A stretch of 64,000 nucleotides of DNA from Siphonodentalium dalli (GCA_032622095.1 CP136061.1:216038373-216102372), one strand, 5' to 3'. Counted from the first letter of the stretch, positions 10,791-23,135 are shown. Notes: generated from the letters alone by a model not told the origin. Program-made: numbers and translations.

Positions 10791-12179
10791 CCAATGACAC
10801 GGTCAGATGAGCATGACAGTATACACCCATATAGTGGAGTAGCTTAACAAAAAATCGTTCACTTTTGGATTAAAGCATGAAACTTTCAGGGTTGGTTGGG
10901 TATGTGGTCCAGATCAACAGGTTAGCTGGTTCCATAATTTTGGTGACCTCTTGACCTTCAAATTGACCTTGACATTTCGAAAATTGGAGATTTAGGGGTA
11001 TCTATTGTGTATCAAATATAATGGCTATATTAAAGGATATATAGACACTGGAGATTATCGAAGCGATACCATGGATGTCCGCCTTTGTATCCACATTCAA
11101 TTTATCTACGATAATCCAAAATGGCCGCCAAAATTAAAAAAATTGACGTTTTTTCACCAATATCTTTAAAATCAGTTTCTGCTTTTTGGAGCTGTTTGAT
11201 AATTATAACTTTATTTTGTATTGGTCCTGTTAACTGACCATTGGAGCAATGAAATATGCCATTCATGGGATCCCTGCCACCTCCGATCCCTTAAAGATTC
11301 GATTTTACAGAACAACGTATAAAAATTCAGCAAAAATCACCATTGGGATTTTGGTAATATTTCGTCAAGAATTGGGAAGATCTGTGCAATCTAAGTGACA
11401 AATTCCATTTCTTATGAATATTCCAACTCAATTGGCCCAAAAGTGGTGGCTGCCAAAAAATGTAAATATTGCCCCATCGAGTCATACAACCGTATACAAG
11501 TTGTTGTTGATGAAAAAATTACTATTCTGTCTTATATATATTGAATACTACCATTTCTGATGCACCTTGGTTAATTGTTACAATTTTAAACACTGACATT
11601 ACCTGAATTATTGGATTTTTCTATCACAAACCTGACATCAAAACCTGCAAAAATTAACTTTTCAGGTTGACAATTTTCTCAAGTAAAATGGAACTATCTT
11701 TGGTATCGAAGGTGTTTTTGTTTCGATCTGTCTTAAATGGGTCACACTGATCTGTTTTGGACAAAATTACTCAAGATGGTTTGCAAAATGGCAACCAAAT
11801 TTGGTAAAAAGGATGATTTTTCATATATATCCCGAATATTATTCTCTGGTGTTCCGAAAAGGTAGCAAATTATGGGCTCACTTTGTATTAACCATGTTGC
11901 TTATGAGTCATGATAAATTAATTATAAAGGATGCAGTATGGAATTTTGCCAAAAACTGCTTTTGGGATTCTGACCATGTCTTTTGTGTGGAAATGGACAG
12001 AACTTTGACACTGAACTGAAAGGGGCATTATTATGAGGCTACTCAGGCCAATAAAATTGTGGCTCATTGGTATCGAAATGACTAATGTCAGGAAAACCGT
12101 TTCCCCCATTGTGCACATAAACCACCACCAGGATGTAGAACTCTCTGACATTAACATATCCCTGAGTTATTGTTTAAAG

Positions 12180-12885
12180 CGATAACCACCCAAATTTACA
12201 CATGTACAACCCACCCATGACCATACACTCGCTCCATATACACATAAACACCACATAAATGACATGTATCCACTCGCTTTTAACACCTCACCCATTAACC
12301 GTACGTCCATACTTAGGTATACCCGTACACCACGCACTTGACTATATAGCCACAAGTCATCATGCAGGCACACCAGATATACTTCTACACCTCACCCACG
12401 ACCGTATAGTTATACAGCTCTACCCCGCATTCATGATCATACGGTCACTTCTTGTATACATATTCGCTTCACCATTGGCCATACAATTACTCCATGTATT
12501 TATATTTGCCACACCCATGGTCATTTGTCCCTCAATATATACATACACATCACACCCATAACAATAGCGTCACTCCAAGTATGCATATACACATCACCAA
12601 TGGCCATACAGACATTCTATATATACCAATACCCCGCTCACGCGACCATTCATACACCCAGGCTTGCATATACACCTCACTCATGACAATTCAGCCACTC
12701 GCTGTATACTCATAACCACATTCGTGGTCATATAGTCAATCATTGTTTACCAATTCACATCACCATTGGCCATATGGTTACCCCATATGCACATATTGGC
12801 CACACCAATGGTCATATAGCCACTAAAGATATACACCCCACCCATGCCTATAAAGTCACTCCAGGTATACATATACACATAATAG
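12180..12885. repeat. 42-bp degenerate minisatellite
   Basis: The motif CACCCATGGTCATATAG recurs at intervals of about 40-43 bp (for example near 12428, 12469, 12512, 12552, 12594, 12634, 12676, 12719, 12761, 12803). That makes roughly fifteen diverged units. Confidence 0.85.
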
Positions 12886-12959
12886 TAGAGCGGACAAACT
12901 CAAAAAGCTCACTAGAAGTAGCAGTTTAGTCCATCGGCACCACACACGGGCTTGTGATA

Positions 12960-14190
12960 CATCATTTTGAAGGTTATGACATTCCGCATCGGATAGGACC
13001 CGGTGTGAAGTATACAAATGATGCAAAAGATGATTTTTAGCTGATTAAGTGCCAAAATTCAGCAAAAATCCCTGTTTTTGTAAAATTCGGCAAAATGAGA
13101 AATAAAAGTATAGAAACGCGAACATTTTCCGCTAAACTATTGTAGTCTATATACCTCTAGACATTTACTATGATAGTGGTACGATTTCTCTGATATAAAG
13201 AAGATTTATTTTAGATTTATTGTAAAAATAGACAAAACAGCGCAATTTTTCATTTTTTTGTCTCACTTAATGGGCGATAGATCAATATTGTTTTGACCAA
13301 GGATATCGTATATAGTCTAGAAAAGTGCGGATATATATACCGCATCCGACAATATGCCGAATATGCCATCATATTTAACACGTGATGTGTTATGTAAAAT
13401 TATTTCAACCCTCACCCCAAAATTCAGCAAAAAGTCACTGTTTTAGGGAAATTCGGCACAAATTAATACAAAAGCACAGATATTCGGGATATGTTTGTGC
13501 TATGATATAGCAGGTTACACACTTATAAATACAAAGTAATGAAATGCCATGATTGCGGTGATAGATGTAAAAGTTTCTTAAATTTACGTGGAAAATAGAC
13601 AAAAAAATCATTCATTTTCAGTTGTTTCGCCCCTCTTAATAGGCGAATATTCAGTATTGCATTGAATGGACATCCCGTATATAGTATAGAAACTTGTGGA
13701 AATATATACTGCATATGAATGTAGGATAAAGATGTCATTCTTTGCCATATATGATACGTGGTGGTAGATTGTGTCACCCCCACCCCAAAATTCAGAAGAA
13801 ACAAAATCAGTTTTAGAAATTTCGGTATGGCAGAATACAAAATCACAACTCCGATTATTTTGTGCTATTATATTGAAGTCTACCCACTTCGAGATATACA
13901 TTCTGATAACGTCATGGTATCATTTACAGATGGCAAATTTCTGAGTTTTCTGATGAAAGTAGACCGAAAATCGTGAAATATAAACTTGTTTGCCCCTCTA
14001 CGTGGGTGATAATTCAATTCCATGTTGAACAATAATCCAGGACAAACTATCAAGCGTTGACGAGACACATAATGCATATGAATGTTTTCGGATTGTATCA
14101 TCTTCTGTCGCATGTGTTTGGTTACGTTGTTGCACCCATCGCCCCAACAATACAATACATTGCAAGATGAGACAAACACGGGATATTCCT
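12960..14190. repeat. 366-bp tandem repeat, about 3.3 diverged copies
   Basis: CCCCAAAATTCAGCAAAAA-like anchors fall near 13054, 13420 and 13787, with a degenerate one near 14140. Each unit also has a TTCGGCA anchor, a CTCxxTTAATGGGCGAT-like block and a TATATACTGCAT-like block. Short open frames here are coincidental. Confidence 0.8.
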
Positions 14191-14242
14191 ATATACATTT
14201 ATGCATTATACACATACCTTATCAAGCTGGGGCGTTTGATAG

Positions 14243-15056
14243 TTACTTGAGTTGAAGAAATTACACCATTGTATATGTTTACTTCGCATAATATAGCTTC
14301 ACAGTTGTATAAGATTATACGTATTGGGAGGTTTAGTTATTGTTAATAACCAGGTTCAGCCACAGTACATGTAACTTGTAACGTGTGTTAATTGCCATTA
14401 CCAACGAAATCACACGACTCACATGACCATTCCACTTACACGTACACCATCATTCAACCGTTTAGACGTTTTGTGTCAAATGTGCAGCATTGCGAAATGT
14501 GTATCGGTGGGGTGTCCAATTTTTATATCAATCGACGAACCTGTGCTAGTGAATTTTTTTTAAAGTCTTCAGCAGCGGTGACCACGCCGTTACTTTTCCC
14601 AAATGGGTTGTTGGTACGACTTCCTTTACAAACCGTATAGTCACATAGTGCAGACGACCTATACGGTTTGTAAAGGAAGTCGTACCAACAACCCATTTGG
14701 GAAAAGTAACGGCGTGGTCACCGCTGCTGAAGAATTTAACAAAAGTTAACTAAGCACATGTTCGTCGATTGATATAAAGATTGGACACCCCTCTGATACA
14801 CATTTCGCAATGCTGCACGTTTGACACAAAACGTCTAAACGGTTGTTTGATGGTGTACATGTAAGCGAAATGGTCATGTGAGTCAGATGATTTCGTTGGT
14901 AATGGCATCACACGTTACAAGTTACATGTACTGTGGCTGAACCTGGTTATTAACAATAACTAAACCTCCCAATACGTATAATCTTATACAAATGTGAAGC
15001 TATATTATGCGAAGTAAACATATACAACGATGTAATTTCTTCAACTCAAGTAATAG
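14243..15056. mobile_element. Near-perfect 0.8-kb palindrome (foldback element)
   Basis: The left arm 14243-14640 and right arm 14659-15056 are inverted copies with few differences, separated by an 18-nt loop. The outer ends are TTACTTGAGTTGAAG and its complement. Both ends are flanked by TAG, consistent with a 3-bp target duplication. It contains no independent reading frame. Confidence 0.9.
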
Positions 15057-16759
15057 TAGAGGCTCTTATGTCCATTTTTGGCTCCCGTGTGCATTTTGTG
15101 AAGAAATATAGCCACTATGCTCATGATGTTGCTTGATATCTCGGGCACCAGAAAACAAATGTTAGACACCTGGGAGTCGCGACTGGGTGGATTTGTGACG
15201 TCATCAAGATGGCCGCCATACAAAATTTCAGAGTAGACACTGAATCAGTTTGATTAATAGCTAGTAGTGAATTTATGGTAGGAAATATAACATTTCTCTA
15301 CTGTTGTGATACTATGATAACTGGCTTCACTTTGACAGAAAAATTGACCATATTTAACTAAGATGGCCGCCAAAATGGCGACCGAAGTTCGGGAAAATGA
15401 TGAATTTTCACACACGTCTCTTAATACATTCACGGTTGTTTGAAATCGGTGGCTAATAGCAACTTAATTTTAAATACATTTGAATACCTAACCATTTGAA
15501 CATGATAATATGTCATACTTTGGGTCTTATTCCAACAAAATGTCGTCAAAATGTGAATTAATAAATATGCTATGAAATTTTACCAAATATCGATTTTGTA
15601 ATTCGAGCCAAGTGTTAGCCAGAAAATAGCCGAATTTGATGACAAACATTTGCAACAGGTTTAAACATATACATTGCCATATAATTACAACCAAAAAAGT
15701 GCATATGTATTCAAAATGGCGACCAAAATGGTTGCCAAAATTGATAAATCACTAAAATTTGTAAAACTTTCTTTGATATCACTCCTACTGTGCGATTTAG
15801 TGAATATAGGTGAATATATTTGCTCCGTGTTGGCGTAATAACATGGAGATATGAAACAATATGCATAATTTGTGAACAATGGCTGTTTATACTCAAGAAT
15901 TCGAGAGAATGAAACGACGAAAATGAGATGAAATCATCAAAATGGCAACCATGAACAATTTCAGAGTTGGCATTGAGTCTGGAGGGGGGGGGGGTAGATA
16001 GTGAAATGATTATGTTTCGCGACCAATAATACCATTGGATCACACTTCCTCTTGGCGGTGCAATTTGGACATCAAAATCCAAGATGGCTCCCAAAACGGC
16101 GAACGAAATTCTAATAATTGATGATTTTTCACACTTAGAATGCTTCACTAAAATTCCACAGTTCTGCCCATTTCTTGGTGAAATTTTATACCGCTTTCTG
16201 TAAAATCGAATTTTTGAGCGATCAGAAGGGTTTTTCACTCCGTGAATGGCATATTTCATTGCTCCAATGGTCAGTCAACACGAACAATACAACATAAAGT
16301 CACAATTCTCAACCAGTACCAAACAGCATAAACTGTTTTTGGCGGCCATCTTGGACGGTGAGTTCCAATTTTAGCCTGTAATGGTGGCATTTTATCGTAT
16401 CTTCTTAAAAATGTATACATTTGTATACATATGACAAGATTGTCTCACTATAATTTGCATCAAACTGACTTAGTGACCCGTCTGGAAAACGGCGGCCATG
16501 CTGGGCGCCATCTTGAATTTAATGGGTTCCACTTAACTGAAAGCTGGAACCAGCTGGATTATGATCAGTGATATAGTGGACAATACATGTGTGAAGTTTG
16601 ATGCTTTAATCCGGAAGTGAACGATTCTTCTGTTATTGTGTGCTAAGGGACTCCACTAAAATGGCGTAATAATACCAGATATGCATACACACATTATAAT
16701 TGGTGTATATATCACTGGTAACTTTGCGGTGTCCATCACAAATACGGTGAACAAAAAAA

Positions 16760-17215
16760 TTAAAGATGCATTATCCGAATTAATGCTCCCAAATTACTAT
16801 CTCTTCGGCTTCGGAGGTAAAAAATATTTTATTCAGCCAGTCGAGAAACCCACCCATCAAAGCTCAGAGTGATCAGATATCGATTTTTGAACTTTGTTAT
16901 TTCTCGAGCTGTGCAATTATTTGTGGCCCACAAGAGTTGTCACACCGACGGTCTCGGACAAAATTGCGAATGAAGATGGATAACTCTAAAATCGGTAAAA
17001 TTTGGTGATACTCAAGTGATAATATATACGGTCATATTTCTATGAACAAAATGTTGATAAATAACACGTTTTGGGAAATTTGATACCATATAGAGAGTGG
17101 TTAGCATTATTTTGTTGCAATTAATCGATTCTGATAACTAAAGCGTATTTTGAAGAAATGTTGTTGTTGTATCATGATGATATGGGGACCGTCTGATCGG
17201 ATTGAGTACTTTTAA
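16760..17215 (-). mobile_element. TTAA MITE family T1, copy 1
   Basis: Bounded by TTAA at 16760 and 17212. The left end is AGATGCATTATCCGAATTAA and the right end ATCGGATTGAGTACT. The interior has the family core CTTCGGAGGTAAAAAATA and CCCATCAAAGCTCAGAG. TTAA duplications are typical of piggyBac or Kolobok elements. No transposase is present. Confidence 0.8.
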
Positions 17216-17545
17216 GATTCATAGATACACAGCGCTTCTCGTTCCAAACACGTCAAAATAAAAAAGTTTTTGTATTTGCATTATCTGTTCATCGGTCTGT
17301 CGTCTCCTTATATTTCCTGAATATCCCTCAAAACGAATGATAGACCATTCCAAAGTTTATAACTCATGGAAGAATCCATATAGTATTAAAGGGTTAAAGG
17401 AGCCAGGAGCCGCGACGCGAGGTGACGTGCATGTTTGGCAGAAAACGAACGGAAATCGCTTCGATATTTATTACGGCGACATTCTTCTATTTATTACTTA
17501 TATTGTTAAATCACAAAATTAATATATGGATGTCACAAAAATCGA
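17216..17545. repeat. Segment homologous to the 57.74-57.84 kb upstream region
   Basis: About 17385-17480 (AAAGGGTTAAAGGAGCCA, GTGACGTGCATG, ACGGAAATCGCTTCG) resembles 57745-57830, which precedes a possible first exon there. No matching exon follows here. Confidence 0.5.
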
Positions 17546-17559
17546 ATATATTTTAAGTG

Positions 17560-18085
17560 TAAAATTGTAAGCATTTGGTGATATCACATATTGGAATTTG
17601 TGATATCATATATTCATTTTGTGATATCAATAATTCAGATGAAAAGTCTATTTATTGTTATCACTAAATGCATTTAGTGATATAAAATATGTATTGATAT
17701 AATAAAATGAATTTATGATATCACAAAATCGAATTATTGATATAACTAAATGCTTTCTATTTTGTGATATCATATATTCGATATTATGATATTTTAAATT
17801 CATTTTATGATATCACTAATTCGAATTAGTAATATCATATATTCATTTTGTGATATCAGTAAATACTAGTTATTTTATAACACATATTCGATTTTATGAT
17901 ATCACTAAATCACATATTCACGGGCGCCGTTCTTCTATTTATTACATATTTATTAATCACTAATCCAAATTGTGATATCATAAATTCATTTTTGTTTTAT
18001 ATCACAAAATCGAATTATTGATGTCACAAAATAGTAATCATTTAGTGATATCTATAATTCGATTTTGTGATATCATAAAATGTTG
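17560..18085. repeat. TGATATCA-rich degenerate array
   Basis: Dozens of TGATATCA/TGATATCAT palindromes alternate with TTCATTTTG or AATTCGAATT spacers at roughly 25-35 bp. A related array lies at 27355-28172. GACATTCTTCTATTTATTAC near 17478 recurs near 17927. Confidence 0.8.
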
Positions 18086-18099
18086 GGGAACCTATCGCT

Positions 18100-18420
18100 A
18101 CGTCCCTGGTCATTTGAGAAATTAGTGCAGTTTTAGTGTGTAGTTGAAGGGTATAGCGCCGTGGCTGTTGGGCACATTGCGTGAAACTAGAAGCTGTTGA
18201 CACTTAATGTTCTCCAACGGCCACAACGATATAGCCCTCAACAAAACACCCTCAATCTACATTCATTTCTTATATTTATATAGCTTTTCATTTTTACTTT
18301 CAATCAACTCAGCTGAAATTATTTTTAATACATCTGCAGTTCGGATATTACACCATGCATGAATGTAAGTTAGCCCAATATTCTACCTGTGAATGATCAA
18401 TCGATGTGGCCGCGCACATA
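18100..18420. other. Unassigned sequence
   Basis: No supported feature. Confidence 0.45.
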
Positions 18421-18424
18421 GAAG

Positions 18425-18545
18425 ACACAGCCATTTATTATTAACGCCCTCGGGTGTATACTGTCCTAGAGATTCTAGATAGCTATGGTTCGCTGGGCGT
18501 TTTATTTATAGATAATGGGTTTTTCCGGTTGTGACAATTCGCAGT
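18425..18545. repeat. Dispersed repeat shared with 23460-23570
   Basis: GTGTATACTG and GGGCGTTTTATTTATAGATAA, ending in TTTTTCCGGTT, occur in both places in the same orientation. Confidence 0.7.
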
Positions 18546-18812
18546 AGGTCCCTATTTGCGGAGTTCCCCGAATTCGCGTAGTTCCCCAAAATGGTCGAAA
18601 TATGTTGATTTTAATGAGGGAACGGGTGCGTATATGTCAATAATTGATACGTATTTTAAACAAATAACGACACGATCATCATAATCAATATCATCATCAT
18701 CATCATAATACGGAACAAGTCTTGCGACTTTTCGTCCCAATAATATTATTTGCAATGCTTGTTTACAAATATATGTATCGTCATTCGATATTTACTTGTG
18801 AGTCACTTTAAC

Positions 18813-19410
18813 ATATTACTTGTCGCCGAACTCGTATTTTATATAATAGAAGAATGAGTCTATGTATATTTTGAAATGGTCGAGTGTTGGAGCCTCAACA
18901 GCGAAGTCTGGCAGAGAGTTCCAGCTATTTACCACCCTCTGCGTGAAGAAATATTTTCCTATGGCCTTGTTAACAATGGGCATCTGTAGATTGTTATTAT
19001 GTCCTCTTGTTCTTCCTGGTGAATGTCTTTCTAATAGGTCACAGCCATTGATATTGTAATGACCATTCAACAGTTTATATACCTCGATTAGATCTCCTCT
19101 AAATATTCCATATATTAAATACTGAGTCTTATTATTCGGTCTCGGTATAGCATAGAGTTTTTATTTGACGAACTTCTAGTTTCGTTGCTTTTATTTGTAT
19201 TTCTCTAACACAATGCTTTGATATCTGTGATGTGGGCTCCATGCAGAGTTACAGTATTCGATGATAGGTCTGACCATGCTTATGTAGAGCGATTAGAAAA
19301 TGTCGATGTTCAAGTTCGTGAAAGTTCTGTTGACTATGCCGATGATTTGAGAAGCTTTATTGTTTTAGGATACTGTAGGAAGGCTAATCTGGCCGTGTCA
19401 AATTGAGCTA
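18813..19410 (-). pseudogene. CR1/jockey-like LINE, reverse-transcriptase C-terminal fragment
   Basis: Read from the right on the minus strand, this encodes fragments of the thumb and C-terminus of a non-LTR retrotransposon ORF2: IVNRTFTNLNIDIF, then VRPIIEYCNSAWSPH, then RGDLIEVYKLLNGHYNI, then TRGH and the terminal YFFTQRVVNSWNSLPD signature, ending at a stop near 18816. Only the last 84 codons (18816-19070) are uninterrupted. Upstream there are several stops and small indels, so the copy is dead. The polymerase catalytic FADD region is absent. Such 5'-truncated tails are the usual fossil form of CR1/jockey-type LINEs. I cannot separate the clades from this tail alone. Confidence 0.85.
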
Positions 19411-19417
19411 TAGCGAT

Positions 19418-19660
19418 GTGATATCTCGCATGACAACACATTTCGGGTTCTCGTGGGATGTGTATTCGCTGGATGTCTAAAAGTTGCAGTATGTAACTAT
19501 TATGACCGCGTTAATTGCTTTCGATGTTTAGGTATGAACAATGGCTGGGCCATGCACTCTTGGCGGGAACACGATGCCTCCGATTTTTGATCCGCATTTA
19601 GAAGCATTCTGGTGTGGTGAATGAGAACCCTGCTGCAATAAGCCGTAGTTTTTTGTAATA
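19418..19660 (+). repeat. Dispersed repeat, inverse copy of 9990-10790
   Basis: ATCTCGCATGACAACACATT, GTTGCAGTATGTAACT, GAACAATGGCTGGGCCA and GGTGTGGTGAATGAGA match the minus strand of 9990-10790 in order. Confidence 0.65.
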
Positions 19661-19674
19661 ATTTGAAGGATTAG

Positions 19675-19850
19675 TTGTTTTAACGGAATTCTGAGGCGGT
19701 GCATTCATGTAACCACTATATTTTATATTATAATTTATATTTATGGCTAATAATATGATCTTTAGGGCGTTACCATTTCTGATTGTGGTTTTCTTGTATC
19801 TACTGCTAATATATACATGTACACGTCTAGGATAACAAGGTGTGACGTTG
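19675..19850 (-). repeat. Dispersed repeat G, inverse copy
   Basis: TTTTAACGGAATTCTGAG and GGCGTTACCATTTCTGA are shared with 23830-23960 and, inverted, with 893-975 and 58530-58605. Confidence 0.7.
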
Positions 19851-19986
19851 GTTCGTGTTGTGGTGTTTATTATGGATATCAAATGCATGATCCAATTGGC
19901 AGTTGACCAATCACAGAACACACACGGGCTATGTAAATATTACACCATGCATATTAATGAGTAACCTTCGGTTTTTATTTTTCCAG

Positions 19987-20221
19987 AGAGACAAACATGT
20001 CTGCAGTTAGCACAGTGGAATCATCCAGATTGTTGAACAATACAGGTAAAGATTCTGAAAGCTGCTCCGGAAAATCGGCCTTGAAGAAGAATGGGACCGG
20101 CATCATGAAGGTGGTGAAAATAAGCCAGGAAAATGCGGGAGAATTGAATACGCATTCAGCTACGTCACCACAGCCACCAGGGCGGTACATATGCGAAGAT
20201 AAACAATGCACCATATTATAG
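19987..20221 (+). CDS. Possible exon ending in a CaaX-like C-terminus (C-T-I-L)
   Basis: Function not recognised. A pyrimidine run ending in TTCCAG (19981-19986) is a reasonable 3' splice site. From there a frame is open through ATG at 19997 to a stop at 20219-20221. The 74 residues from the methionine are hydrophilic (Ser/Lys/Asn rich). They finish ...CEDKQCTIL, a CaaX box whose final Leu would favour geranylgeranylation. The piece lacks any recognisable domain. It is not a G-protein gamma subunit despite the same last four residues. Composition is more GC-rich than its surroundings. An alternative is that ACAG/GTAAAG at 20042-20051 is a 5' splice site, making the exon only 19987-20045. No upstream exon is visible, and the region lies between repeats, so it may be a stranded fragment. 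Confidence 0.35.
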
Positions 20222-20229
20222 GTCGCAGG

Positions 20230-20800
20230 GACGAGGAAGCCATTGAAGGTACATTGTTGTGACGTTTAAAAAAAATCCACAATTCGCCACGCAGAGAAGA
20301 CCTATAGTATCAAAATGTTAGCACCAACAGTAACTGTTACTATATATATTATATATAGACAGAAAAGGAACGCTTATAAGAGATCGCGAGATGGAATATC
20401 AGCCATATAGTGTAGCAACCTATATACACATGTACGTGTACATTTTACTGCTGTTACGAGGTGCTTTGTTGACTACTGTATTTTCTTTTAAATTAGTATG
20501 ACGCTGTTACTCATTGTATGAACTATATGTATATATGCTAAACAAAGATATATTATTCGTATCCATGTGGTGAAAGCAGCTCATCTACTATTCATTTGTT
20601 TTAATAGTTCACTATGAAGTGGGTATATAATATACTTGCATTGGAGATATTGGAGATATGCAATTGGAGGTATAGAGCCTCCACAGTGTGTTAACAGAAG
20701 TGAACGTCAATCTTTCGGTAATCACTTTCCAACAAGTCTTGTTCGACTCGAACAAATACGGTGAGAATGTTTTCATCAATTTTGTCTTTCTTGTGAATAT
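20230..20800. other. Unassigned sequence
   Basis: AT-rich, with no supported gene. It is 3' of the possible CaaX exon; I see no good AATAAA near the stop. Confidence 0.4.
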
Positions 20801-20802
20801 TT

Positions 20803-20895
20803 TACCTGCAAGCCAAACACCATTCGATCAGCCGTGATGTCCGACACATCATAATTATCATATTCTTGTTTTGGAATCGATCAAAGTTTATTGTT
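20803..20895 (-). repeat. Dispersed repeat H, inverse fragment
   Basis: CGATCAGCCGTGATGTCC and CATATTCTTGTTTTGGAATC are the reverse of the start of repeat H at 58180-58250. Confidence 0.7.
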
Positions 20896-20899
20896 ACCC

Positions 20900-21145
20900 T
20901 CCTCCCCATTATCCGCTTCTGATTGGTCGTTGACTTGTCACGTGGCCGGCGATAATATACAGTTGTTGCCTGCTGCGCTTCTTGTGAGAACATTACTCTA
21001 TATTGTTATACCCTCATCTCCATCTTACACGCTCGCTCGAGACATGGCGGCCCTCGTGTACCGCAGATGACATTCCAGGTCGAGAGCGGCCACAAATCCA
21101 CTTGTCTCACTAAATCGCGGGCGACAACTATACTATATAATGGTA
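20900..21145 (+). promoter_or_regulatory. CpG-richer, promoter-like segment (tentative)
   Basis: Contains an inverted CCAAT box (CTGATTGGTC, 20918), an E-box (TCACGTGG, 20938) and several CG dinucleotides. An ATG in good context follows (GAGACATGGCGG, about 21044), whose frame closes after eight codons. It abuts the foldback element at 21146, which could have separated a promoter from its gene. The evidence is compositional only. Confidence 0.25.
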
Positions 21146-23135
21146 AATCTATGTTGAACACCCTATTTTCACACTAAAACAAAGCTTGCTTGCTTTAAAA
21201 TGCGCTGTTCTAGAATTTCGAAAGCACCATTTTCTCCCAGAAAACGTATTTTGCACACACTCTTATCCCGTTGAAATGATGCTTTAAGATTTTAGCATTT
21301 TTCAACAAATTTCAGAAATACCACCGATATTCTGGACGTGGTGCACGATAGAAATTGTACGGTTGGTAAACGCAGCATCAACGGGCACTGAACGGTTGGT
21401 AAAATATTTCAACATCTGTTGAACGCTTGGTAAACATCCCACTGCCGACTACCAATGGAAAATGACGACTGCCTGGTCATATCTGGCTTTTGGCACACTA
21501 ATGATTGTGAAAGTCAATATCATATTATCAACAACGATGCTGTTCGTTTTGGCGATGACTATTTCTTAAAATGACTCACTTAAATGAAATAGCAACAAAA
21601 AAAATGCCTCACCCAGTCATCGCATCTGACCAATAGTGTCCTAGTTTTTTTCAAATCTGCTTCGTATTACAGTTACCCAGAAGAAACATTTTCTCACAAT
21701 TTCAGACTGGTGTATATGTGGGATAGAAAGGGTTGCGGGAGTTCTCATCGCCCTAACTTTGGTTAAAAAAAAACTAATAGTAGGAAATTTCATGCGACAC
21801 AATATAACATAAAATGTTTTCATAGTTCGATGTTCCAGCCATACAGTCAGTTTTAATTGGAAGTGTTTTAAGTTGGACAGATACCCGGTCACCCAACCCC
21901 ACACAAATGGAGACCATCCAGCCACGTCCCTGACATCAGGTCAAACTAGTGCAGATGAAAGGAAATTAGATGTTTTGTCAGACATGGATGCATGTAGGAC
22001 TATATGTATGCTCTTCAAAATTGAGGTTATCCAGTTAAAAATTAGTCTGAAATAGGGTGGGAAAATTTGAGAGGGTACCTCTATATTAGTTATGTCTCCG
22101 GTTTTTAAGTTTTCTGTCTTGTGCCTACGCGATTTCGAAATATTTATTGGTGAACCATATATAATATGGCTATATAAGATTTTCAATATTTTCCGCGAAT
22201 TCCGTCTTTCCGGACTATATGGACTATTCCTCTAATTCTAATTTTTCTTCATTTCAGCCAACTGCATATCATAGATGACAGATGGCAACTTCGGCTGATT
22301 TCACTTGAGCATGTACACATGCACGTCGTGCCAGGTATACATCAACTAAATTCCCACATGCAATAGAACACGCCATCGGAGATCGAATTAATTCCCTTAC
22401 AAATTAGATAGCGGCATTTACATGAGGTTGTAAAAAATACGTGTTTTGCCTCTCGCGGGTCGCCCACCCACCCGGCATGCCTTCCTGCAACTATTTTACT
22501 ACGCCCTGTATTGATGGCCATTTAAGTTCAAACATTTGACAAAAATTAAGAAAATAAGCAACCTGTGGTCTAAAAAAAACAAATTTACACCAAATAATGG
22601 TTGGAAAATCGAACTATATGAGAACTTTTCAAGTGCTGTTGTGCCATGATGACTGCATGGGTGCATTGAGAGTTCTTGGCGACTATTTCATTGAATAAGT
22701 GAGTCATAAGAAATAGTCATCGCCAATTGGCTGTTAACAACATCGTTGTTGATAAAATGATATTGACATTCACAATCTGTGTGCCCAAAACCAGATATGA
22801 TTAGGCAATCGTCATTTTTCATTGGGTATACAGCGGGGTATTTACCAACCGTTCAACAGTTGTTCAAATTATTTAACCAACCGTTCAGTACCTGTCGCCG
22901 CTTCGTTTACCAACCGTTCAATTTCTCTCATTCACCACGCCCAGAATCGGGTTGCATTTCTAGAAAATAATGTATAGTAAAATGCAACAATCTTTAAAGA
23001 ATCATTTCAATGGGACAATAGTGCATGCAGCATACGTTATCAGTAAGAAAATCGTGATTATGAAGTTTTGAAAAGTGTAATTTAAAGCAAGCAAGCTTCA
23101 TCTTAGTATGAAAATAGGGTGTTCAACATCGATTT
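21146..23135. mobile_element. 2-kb foldback element with terminal inverted repeats of about 490 bp
   Basis: The arms 21150-21640 and about 22640-23130 are inverted copies. The ends are ATGTTGAACACCCTATTTTC and its complement. Each arm carries three directly repeated GAACGGTTGGTAAA-type motifs (near 21358, 21391, 21420 and mirrored at 22840-22920). The core (21640-22640) has no coherent coding frame. Degraded relatives lie at 28172-28680 and 41400-41560. Confidence 0.85.

Larger units (their letters stand above)
10833..16658. mobile_element. 5.8-kb composite element with inverted subterminal arms
   Basis: The ends are TAGTGGAGT at 10833 and ACTCCACTA at 16650. Inside them, TCGTTCACTTTTGGATTAAA (left) matches the inverse of 16600-16630. 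GACCATTGGAGCAATGAAAT at about 11237 matches the inverse of 16245-16280. Both arms carry ATGGCCGCCAAAAT-type motifs. The core holds a 42-bp minisatellite, a 366-bp tandem repeat and a nested palindrome. No protein gene is visible. Confidence 0.6.

Noticed and set aside
20007-20221. G-protein gamma subunit, because of the C-terminal CTIL
   Set aside because: None of the family's helical core or NPF-type motif is present; only the last four residues agree.
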